From JBBQXY01 sp051004815 (lineage in GTDB: Bacteria > Chloroflexota > Ktedonobacteria > Ktedonobacterales > Ktedonobacteraceae), in contig JBPCJY010000173.1 of assembly GCA_051004815.1 (NCBI GenBank), positions 1 through 11,820 on the forward strand: a stretch of DNA of 11,820 nt, in the 5' to 3' direction. This document shows, piece after piece, positions 6,151 to 11,820 of the stretch (positions are counted from its first letter, which is position 1; every line of letters begins with the position of its first letter). The notes beneath the pieces are model-generated. The model saw nothing but the letters and a program-made list of their open reading frames with translations, made no database searches and was not told the origin of the DNA. The position numbers were made by a program, and so were the translations under genes.

Positions 6151-7092
6151 TTATGCTGAACCGCTTTTGACCAGCCAGACTTTCACGGTTTTGTCATTGC
6201 TGGCGGAGGCGATACGCGTGCCATCCGGCGACCAGGCCACCGCGGTTGCCCATTCGGTGTGGCCACGATAGGTGAAGAGCGTATCGCCGGTGAGTGGATG
6301 CCAGATTTGTACAGTTTTGTCGTTGCTGGCAGAGGCAATGTAGGTACCATCAGGGGACCAGGCCACATATCTGACACTATCGGCATGACCGCCGTACGTA
6401 CGCACCAGCTTTTCCTGAGCAGCATCCCATATTTGAACTTTAGAGAGTGTATTAGCCACGGCGATATACCGGTTATCGGGCGACCATGCGAGAGCACTCA
6501 TCCACTCCGCGCCGGTGTGATAGATGGCAACCTGTACGCCTGTGGCAGCATCCCAGGCACGAATCTTCTTATCAGTACAGGTTGCGGCGATGCGCGTGCC
6601 ATCAGGGGACCAGGCCACGGCTAAAAGTGAAAAATTAGGGAGCCAACCAGCGGAAGCTTTACAACGCACAACGGTTGTTCCCGTCGCCACATTCCAGATA
6701 TGCACAGTTTTATCCCACCCCATGCTACTGCACGCGGAGGCGATACGTGTGCTATCGGGCGACCACGCCACGGCATAGACGCTAGACAGAAGGCCAGCTT
6801 TAGCATGGCCTTCGTAGATCAGGGCGTTCGCGCCAGTCACAGGATTCCATACATGGACTTTCGCGCCGTCTCCTGCCGAGGCAATACGCCGTCCATCTGG
6901 TGACCACGCGATAGTATAGACAGTCGCTGGCAGGTTCGCTTTGGCGAGTAACCTGGTATGGCTACGATAGGTCAGCAGATGATTACCAGTATCGGCATCC
7001 CATACGCGTACCGTCCCGTCTCCAGCGGCGGAGGCGATACGCGTGCCATCCGGGTCCCAGGCGACAGCAACCACCCAACTTGCATGCTGATC
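6151..7092 (-). repeat. Seven WD40 repeats (single beta-propeller) of the nucleosidase protein
   Basis: Residues 280-592 contain seven recognisable WD40 blades, each centred on A-W-[SD]-P-D and ending in a V-x-[IVA]-W strand (W310, W361, W412, W459, W501, W543, W585). Blades 6 and 7 share IASASNDKTV exactly. Blades 2 to 4 carry insertions of 6 to 8 residues, either before the central strand (LLAKANLPATVYTI, AGLLSSVYAV) or after it (ACSSMGWDKTV). Seven blades are the normal number for a closed propeller. Confidence 0.9.
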
Positions 7093-7929
7093 ATAGGTGA
7101 AGAGCGTTGTTCCCTGTTCTACAGGAGTATCGCCAGGCAACAATGGCGTGTCACCCACGTTCCTGGTAAAGCCACCGTGCTGGAGGACATGAAATATGAA
7201 ACGAGTGGCATTGTCGGCGGCCTGCTGCTGGCGCATTTCTTTGTCTTTGGTTTTATTACCATCGGCCCAATCGCAGATCGCTTTTACCACAATCCAGTCA
7301 ACTTTGCAGCTTTGCGCGGCGGCATAGACACCCTCGCCCTCCATCTCTCCGCCAATAGCATCGGGTGCATAGTGCAAGAGTTGATCGCGAAAGGCTTTAT
7401 TATCAATCAGCTTGTTGCCTGAAAAGATGAGGCCAAAGCGTACTGTGGCCCCTTTCCAGCCTAAGTCGCCGCTGCGCAATCGATCAAGCAAACGTGAAGA
7501 AGCGGATGGGCGATTTCCGCGTATGGTGATAATGCTTTCGCCCTGCGCACTTGTACCAATACGCTGGTCTTCATACATCAATAACTGCTTTGAAACTAAA
7601 ATATCACCGAGCTGCTGTTCGTTTTCATTGACGCCAAAAGCGATACCCACCATGATTATTGCTGCTGGATTGAGGTCATCAATAGCCCGGTAGATCGTTA
7701 AGAGAGAGCCATTGGGACCGCCGGGTCCCATCCCGGTTTGCACCATACAGACGTTTGCGCCCTGGATACTGCCGAGATCATAGTATGTCTTATCCCCAAT
7801 ATGCAGTCGCTGGTAGTTTTCATAGAGTTGGAGGACGGCTATCGCCTCTACTTTTGTGACCGTTACCAGGAGAACATCAGTCCTTGGTTTGGGCGTTTGC
7901 AATGGAGAGGCCTGTTTTCCGTTTCCCAT
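6151..7929 (-). CDS. PNP/MTAN-type nucleosidase fused to a seven-blade WD40 propeller
   Basis: A 592-residue two-module protein. Residues about 18-255 form a phosphorylase/nucleosidase domain of the PNP_UDP_1 (MTA/SAH nucleosidase-like) superfamily. Visible elements are LLVTVTKVEAIAVL with E28 at the place of the MTAN N-terminal glutamate, the glycine-rich MVGIAFGV (93-100), GGEMEGEGVY with the ribose-binding pair E195/E197, and KAICDWAD with D220 at the place of the catalytic aspartate. These residues look intact, so N-glycosidic cleavage of a purine nucleoside or nucleotide is predicted. After a 25-residue linker come seven WD40 repeats (280-592), a probable ligand- or protein-sensing propeller. 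No signal peptide or membrane helix is seen. The ATG has GAGGAG 6 nt upstream and lies 43 nt after the stop of the NB-ARC/WD40 gene, so the two are probably one operon. Related domains in antiphage systems destroy ATP; a housekeeping MTA/SAH nucleosidase would not need a propeller. Substrate and role here are inference. Confidence 0.9.
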   Translation of the reverse strand: MGNGKQASPLQTPKPRTDVLLVTVTKVEAIAVLQLYENYQRLHIGDKTYYDLGSIQGANVCMVQTGMGPGGPNGSLLTIYRAIDDLNPAAIIMVGIAFGVNENEQQLGDILVSKQLLMYEDQRIGTSAQGESIITIRGNRPSASSRLLDRLRSGDLGWKGATVRFGLIFSGNKLIDNKAFRDQLLHYAPDAIGGEMEGEGVYAAAQSCKVDWIVVKAICDWADGNKTKDKEMRQQQAADNATRFIFHVLQHGGFTRNVGDTPLLPGDTPVEQGTTLFTYDQHASWVVAVAWDPDGTRIASAAGDGTVRVWDADTGNHLLTYRSHTRLLAKANLPATVYTIAWSPDGRRIASAGDGAKVHVWNPVTGANALIYEGHAKAGLLSSVYAVAWSPDSTRIASACSSMGWDKTVHIWNVATGTTVVRCKASAGWLPNFSLLAVAWSPDGTRIAATCTDKKIRAWDAATGVQVAIYHTGAEWMSALAWSPDNRYIAVANTLSKVQIWDAAQEKLVRTYGGHADSVRYVAWSPDGTYIASASNDKTVQIWHPLTGDTLFTYRGHTEWATAVAWSPDGTRIASASNDKTVKVWLVKSGSA

Positions 7930-7972
7930 AGCTGACTCCTCTTTCTACACATACATGTTCCATGTTTATGAT

Positions 7973-10900
7973 TTAAAGATTTTCGATGGCTCCCAGGGTT
8001 TTTAGCATGGCTTTTTGCGCGGGAGTAACGCCTTTTATGTCGGTGATGTTCATGCGTTCATAGGGCTGATCGCTCCGCAATGTTTGTGTACAGTGGCCTG
8101 TTTGGCGATCCCAGAGCTTTACCATGCCGTCATGGCTGCCACTGGCCAGGGTAGTGCCAGTCGCATTGAAGAACACCGAACGCACCCTACTGCCGTGTCC
8201 CATCAAACTGTGCGTACATTGTCCCGTACTGACCTCCCACAGTCGAATGCTCTGATCTTCACTGCCACTGGCAAGGCTATTATCATCAGGACTAAAGGAG
8301 ACGCTATAGATTCTGCCTGTATGACCAGACAGGGCGTGTAGGCATTGTCCATCACTGACGCGCCACAGGCGCATGGTCCGGTCATCGCTGCCGCTTGCCA
8401 GCATAGTACCGCTATGGTTGAAGGTGGCTGACCATACTATGCCGGCATGTCCTGACAATGTCCGCAAAGACTGTCCAGTGTTTACCTGCCATAGGCGTAC
8501 CGTGTGATCGTCACTCCCACTAACTAACATGCTGCCATCGGGACTAAAAGCCACGGAGCGCACCCGACCTGTATGCCCTTGTAGGACATTGAGACATTGT
8601 CCGGTGCTTACTTGCCACAGGCGAATCGTTTGATCGTCGTTCCCACTGGCGAGCAAATTGCCGTCGGGACTAAAAGCTACGGAGCGCACCCGACTACTAT
8701 GCCCGGATAAGACCTTGAGGCATTGCCCACTGTGTACCTGCCACAGACGTACCGTTTGATCATCGCTTCCACTGGCGAGCAAATTGCCGTCGGGACTGAA
8801 CGCGATAGAGTAAACCCAGCTCGTGTGTCCTCGTAATGTCTGCATGCATTGTTCCGTTTTTACCGACCAGAGACGTACATTGCGGTCTTCGTTATCATGC
8901 GCAAGCAAGCTCCCATCTGGACTAAAAGCTACGCTATAGATCCAACTGCTATGCCCTTGTAACACTTTGAGGCATTGCCCATTGTGTACCTGCCAGACAC
9001 GTACACTCTGATCATCACCTCCACTCACAAGCGTGTCCCTATCAGCACTGAAGGCGATGGAGCGTATTCTATTGCTGTGGCCCTGCAATACTTTGAGACA
9101 CTGTCCCGTACTGACCTGCCAGATATGTACACTCTGGTCGTCACCCGCACTGGCAATGGTATCGCTATCGCGACCAAAGGCCAGAGCATATACCCGACCA
9201 CTATGACCCTGGAACGTGTGGAGACACTGTCCTGTACTGACCTGCCAGAGGCGTATACTCTGCTCATCCCCGCCACTGGCAAGCATGCTGCCATCGGCGT
9301 TAAAGGCGATAGTGTAGACGCACGCCATGCCTTCTGAGAACGTAGTAAGAGGTTGACTTTCTTCACTATTGACCTGCCAGAGGCGTACCGTTTTGTCTTC
9401 GCTGCCACTGGCAAGCACGTTCCCATCAGGGCTAAAGGCTACGGCGCGAACGCGATCACTATGTCCATGGAACACGTTGAGAGGTTGCCCCGTCTGGCTC
9501 TGCCAGAGACGAACCGTCTGATCGTCGCTGCCACTGGCAAGCAGCTTCCCATCGGCACTATAAGCAAGGCTGTAAATCCGTCCACTATGTTCGCGCAAGA
9601 TGTTGAGACAGTGTCCGTTGGAAATATCCCAGAGACGAATGCTCTGATCGTCGCTGCCACTGGCGAGCCTTGTTCCATCGGGGCTAAAAGCGATGGTTCG
9701 CACCCAATCAAGATGGCCTTGCAGGGTAAGAAATGGGATACTCTCGGCCAACTGCCACAACTGAATTTCGCCGGTCGCCGTTCCTGCCGCCAGGAGTTGC
9801 TGATCGGGACTCAATGCGACCGCCAGAACATTACCAAAAGTTTCTGTGAAAACGCTACTCGCAAGGTCGGCAGAAGAGAAATTCACATCTGGCAGGGCTG
9901 CTCCCTGTAAGTATGCTTGCCAGACGGAGAGATGAGAGAAATCGACCCCACGCAGATCGCTTTGCAATTGAAGCAGGAGATTCAGAATGTTTCCGGGAGC
10001 ATAGCTTGGCTGCGAGGTGTGGGTTTTTCGTAGCGTCGAGAGGAGTTCCTTCAGCTTGTGTTCGGTTTTTTCCCGGCCCAGGTGAGTGCAGAGTTGTACG
10101 CCAACAGGCATGATGATAAGACGAACCTGGCTCTCTCGAACGTACTCCTGAGCGTGCGCTTTGAGGAGCGCGTGACTACCTAAAATGTGGATGCGGCCAC
10201 TCGTGATCTCTTTCACCACCTGCGCCACCAGGCCAGCCGTAATATATTCCATGATGACTGGCTGCAATGTAAAAGCTCCATTCCCATGAGGCTCGATCAT
10301 GGAGCGGCGGCGCAAGGATTTCAGCACCTCCAAGAATATTCCCTTTGACATAGGATGAACCAGGTTCCTATACACAGCCTCCAACGATACGGCTTCACGC
10401 TCAATGGCGAGCCAGTAGAGTAGCTCTTGTTCCTGCGCTGAGAGCCGATGAAATTGTTGCTCCAGCAAGTCGTAGATATCGCCAAAAACGGCTCCCCCTT
10501 CTTGCAAGAAGCGAGCGAGATCGCCCACGAAGAGTTCTCGGACAGCCTCAGCGGCCAGCTTCAAAGCCAGCGGATTCCCTGCATACAACTGGATGAAGTT
10601 CGCCCATGTTTCGTCCGACCCGAACAAGCCCGCGTCTGCCAGTAGTTCTTTGCCCGCCCTTTGTCCCACTCCGGAGAGGGAGAGCACACGAGTCGGTGAG
10701 GCACTTCCTTCCAACAGTGCTATTTCCTTCGGCTTTTCTCTACTCGTCAGCAGAAGGCAACTTTGCTGGTCAGTTTCTCCCATACGCTGGAGTAGCCGAC
10801 CATAGCCCTCGTACCCTGGCCGATACTGTCCACTGCGGCTGCCCTCTTGCATCACCGATTCCATGTTATCCAGCACAAGCAAGCAGCGGTGTTCCTGGAG

Positions 10901-11635
10901 ATAGCGCAAAAGGAGCGCGATTTGCTGCTCTGTATCCCCCGGCACCACTACCTGCTGCTGACCTGAGATGTGCCGAATGCAATCCGCCACCAGCACAGCA
11001 AACGCGGGGGCATTTTGCAGCGACCGCCAGAAGATAAAGGCGAAAGAGGTTTTCACCAGTGTAGCCGCTACCGAGGCTACACTGGTCTTGCCAACACCCC
11101 CGATCCCCACCAGTGCCACCACACGGCACCGATCTTCTACGAGCCATTGGCGCAGCGTAGCGCATTCCTGTGTACGACCATATAAATGTTCAACGGAAGG
11201 TGCTTCTCCCCAGTCTTCGCGTAGTTGGTTAGCTGCTTGTGGGAGCAGGGCGTGGGCGTTGCTCATTTCCGCCGCTAGCGGATGGGTGGCAATGATTTCC
11301 TCGGGCCGTGTATTGGGTAAGATAGTGGTTGCGTCGGTAGAGATAGAGATAGGAAGAGGAACGGTCTGCGGAAGCTGAATAACGATCTGTTGCGGTTGCA
11401 ATGAAGTGGGTGATGGAGAAGATGAAGGTACATGGTGGGGTTTTGCCATGGGAAAGACCTGAAAAAAGGAGAAAAGCAGTCCCAGTGCGGCAAAGATGAT
11501 CGAGATAATGCCAGCGATAGATCCTTTCGTGCTTATAATCCAGAAAATGGCTCCGACGATGATAGTGATAGGAACGATCAAGTGGATACACCAGCGTACC
11601 CAGCGCGGTAAATTGTCTGTGCGTAATTTTTCCAC
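7973..11635 (-). CDS. Membrane-anchored NB-ARC (STAND) NTPase with pentapeptide segment and 14 WD40 blades
   Basis: A 1220-residue NLR-like signalling ATPase. Two hydrophobic helices (about 17-35 and 40-62) are followed by a Pro/Ser/Thr/Gln-rich linker (64-115). The NB-ARC domain (about 150-480) shows Walker A VGIGGVGKTS, Walker B LLVLDN (252-257), the sensor-like LLLTSRE (294-300), the GxP motif GNPLALKL (353-360), and FTLQPVIMEY at the place of the MHD motif, with Q for the histidine. A helical region and a short pentapeptide-like stretch (LRGVDFSHL to SADLASSVF, 561-596) lead to 14 WD40 blades (601-1188) and a 32-residue tail. In STAND proteins the repeats hold the NTPase off until a ligand binds, after which it oligomerises; that is family knowledge. 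No enzymatic effector domain is present, so output may come from the N-terminal membrane hairpin or from the nucleosidase-WD40 gene 43 nt downstream. The start is GTG with AGGGG 4 nt upstream. Confidence 0.93.
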   Translation of the reverse strand: MEKLRTDNLPRWVRWCIHLIVPITIIVGAIFWIISTKGSIAGIISIIFAALGLLFSFFQVFPMAKPHHVPSSSPSPTSLQPQQIVIQLPQTVPLPISISTDATTILPNTRPEEIIATHPLAAEMSNAHALLPQAANQLREDWGEAPSVEHLYGRTQECATLRQWLVEDRCRVVALVGIGGVGKTSVASVAATLVKTSFAFIFWRSLQNAPAFAVLVADCIRHISGQQQVVVPGDTEQQIALLLRYLQEHRCLLVLDNMESVMQEGSRSGQYRPGYEGYGRLLQRMGETDQQSCLLLTSREKPKEIALLEGSASPTRVLSLSGVGQRAGKELLADAGLFGSDETWANFIQLYAGNPLALKLAAEAVRELFVGDLARFLQEGGAVFGDIYDLLEQQFHRLSAQEQELLYWLAIEREAVSLEAVYRNLVHPMSKGIFLEVLKSLRRRSMIEPHGNGAFTLQPVIMEYITAGLVAQVVKEITSGRIHILGSHALLKAHAQEYVRESQVRLIIMPVGVQLCTHLGREKTEHKLKELLSTLRKTHTSQPSYAPGNILNLLLQLQSDLRGVDFSHLSVWQAYLQGAALPDVNFSSADLASSVFTETFGNVLAVALSPDQQLLAAGTATGEIQLWQLAESIPFLTLQGHLDWVRTIAFSPDGTRLASGSDDQSIRLWDISNGHCLNILREHSGRIYSLAYSADGKLLASGSDDQTVRLWQSQTGQPLNVFHGHSDRVRAVAFSPDGNVLASGSEDKTVRLWQVNSEESQPLTTFSEGMACVYTIAFNADGSMLASGGDEQSIRLWQVSTGQCLHTFQGHSGRVYALAFGRDSDTIASAGDDQSVHIWQVSTGQCLKVLQGHSNRIRSIAFSADRDTLVSGGDDQSVRVWQVHNGQCLKVLQGHSSWIYSVAFSPDGSLLAHDNEDRNVRLWSVKTEQCMQTLRGHTSWVYSIAFSPDGNLLASGSDDQTVRLWQVHSGQCLKVLSGHSSRVRSVAFSPDGNLLASGNDDQTIRLWQVSTGQCLNVLQGHTGRVRSVAFSPDGSMLVSGSDDHTVRLWQVNTGQSLRTLSGHAGIVWSATFNHSGTMLASGSDDRTMRLWRVSDGQCLHALSGHTGRIYSVSFSPDDNSLASGSEDQSIRLWEVSTGQCTHSLMGHGSRVRSVFFNATGTTLASGSHDGMVKLWDRQTGHCTQTLRSDQPYERMNITDIKGVTPAQKAMLKTLGAIENL
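8072..9835 (-). repeat. Array of 14 WD40 repeats with about 126-bp period
   Basis: Residues 601-1188 hold one degenerate and 13 regular blades averaging 42 residues, enough for two seven-blade propellers. Consensus is GH[ST]xxVxSVAFSPDGxxLAS and then GSDDQTVRLWQVxTGQC. Neighbouring blades are close at the DNA level: 8541-8568 and 8667-8694, 126 bp apart, differ at one base. Variation concentrates on the residues just after GH (GRIY, DRVR, SWIY, SWVY, SRVR, GIVW). Blade 5 lacks the GH (SEGMACVYTIAF). The array resembles fungal NACHT-WD40 proteins with internally homogenised repeats. Confidence 0.93.
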
Positions 11636-11697
11636 GTTTCCCCTGTCCCCGCAAGTGATAGTTGTGTAGCTCTTTTAGTGAAGGTGATACCTCCACA

Positions 11698-11726
11698 ATT
11701 ATAGCATGAGCAGGAGCTATTGTAGA
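11698..11726 (-). promoter_or_regulatory. Promoter of the NB-ARC/WD40 gene
   Basis: On the minus strand TCTACA (11721-11726), a 17-nt spacer ending TGC, and a perfect TATAAT (11698-11703) make an extended -10 promoter. The start point would be near 11691, with a leader of about 55 nt. ATAGC (11701-11705) and GCTAT (11716-11720) are inverted across the promoter and could support a repressor site. Confidence 0.7.
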
Positions 11727-11735
11727 GAGAGATGC

Positions 11736-11751
11736 GCTGGTCATGACCGGC
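11736..11751. promoter_or_regulatory. 16-bp near-palindrome upstream of the NB-ARC/WD40 promoter
   Basis: GCTGGTCATGACCGGC has a perfect 10-bp core (GGTCATGACC, 11739-11748) and only one mismatched symmetric pair over 16 bp. It ends 10 bp upstream of the -35 hexamer, a usual place for an activator dimer. The remaining gene-free DNA to the window end (11752-11788) shows nothing I can identify. Confidence 0.5.
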
Positions 11752-11788
11752 CTTTGAATGATTGCCGACGATGCAATGTTGACTCCCA

Positions 11789-11809
11789 GGGCGACCGCGA
11801 GGGTCGCCC
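11789..11809. repeat. Intergenic palindromic repeat, GGGCGACC hairpin
   Basis: GGGCGACC (11789-11796) and GGTCGCCC (11802-11809) form a perfect 8-bp stem around GCGAG, followed by CTAC. The sequence type, GGGCGACC-loop-GGTCGCCCCTAC, recalls dispersed intergenic palindromes I associate with Chloroflexota and other genomes. A terminator role for a gene outside the window is also possible, although no T-run follows on the plus strand. Confidence 0.5.
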
Positions 11810-11820
11810 CTACTATACTA

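Noticed and set aside
6262..6275. 14-bp match between the WD40 gene (GCCACGATAGGTGA) and the promoter region at 3800-3813
   Set aside because: One copy is coding sequence in a WD40 blade and the match is short; chance is the simplest explanation.
8072..9835. Regularly spaced repeats suggestive of CRISPR
   Set aside because: The period is about 126 bp, the units are coding WD40 blades, and there are no conserved short repeats with unique spacers.
8015..9910. Long plus-strand open frames (8015-8341, 8975-9337, 9353-9910) across the WD40 array
   Set aside because: They lie opposite the WD40 repeats and translate into the same repeated antisense phrase; they have no ribosome binding sites and follow from codon periodicity of the real gene.
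11229..11744. Minus-strand open frame overlapping the start of the NB-ARC gene
   Set aside because: It is out of frame with the NB-ARC gene, has low-complexity translation rich in His/Arg/Ser, and spans the promoter and operator region.

Overview
The window most resembles a chromosomal segment of a WD40-rich, filamentous-type bacterium of the Chloroflexota, with Ktedonobacteria as the best guess. This rests on gene style: large NB-ARC/pentapeptide/WD40 proteins, a NarL-type two-component pair and an Rv2613c-like HIT protein, all of moderate GC. No rRNA or other taxonomic marker is present, so the placement is inference. Ten protein-coding genes are supported; no RNA gene, CRISPR array or transposase was seen.

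Left part (1-3700), all on the minus strand. A candidate dispersed or terminator hairpin lies at the very edge. It is followed by a small five-helix membrane protein (53-532). A tightly coupled run HIT hydrolase -> sensor histidine kinase -> NarL-type response regulator (3180 down to 734) comes next, with a 1-nt gap and an 8-nt overlap at its junctions. An HxlR-family regulator (3233-3607) has a well-formed promoter of its own. The HIT gene seems to be transcribed from an extended -10 box placed so that the mRNA would begin at the ATG (leaderless).

Middle part (3700-5570), plus strand. A membrane-anchored extracytoplasmic protein of unknown function (3888-4364) sits behind a good promoter (GTGACA-17-TATACT) with 11-bp-spaced direct repeats upstream. 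It is followed by an orphan ModC/CysA-type ABC ATPase (4414-5550) whose start shows the same leaderless layout as the HIT gene. No permease or binding protein for it lies in the window.

Right part (5571-11820), minus strand. This is the most interesting region. A strong extended -10 promoter preceded by a 16-bp near-palindrome drives a 1220-residue membrane-anchored STAND (NB-ARC) NTPase with pentapeptide-like residues and 14 WD40 blades. After 43 nt and a strong ribosome binding site comes a 592-residue protein joining a complete PNP/MTAN-type nucleosidase domain directly to a seven-blade WD40 propeller. A two-helix membrane protein with a PH-like soluble domain follows, with its own promoter. 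The two WD40 proteins read as a split NLR-like pair: NTPase plus sensor in one polypeptide, nucleotide-cleaving effector plus sensor in the other. Related nucleosidase domains act as nucleotide-depleting effectors in bacterial antiphage systems and in fungal NLR proteins. I therefore propose the pair as a candidate conflict/defence or signalling cassette; this is an inference from domain content and gene order, not a demonstrated function.
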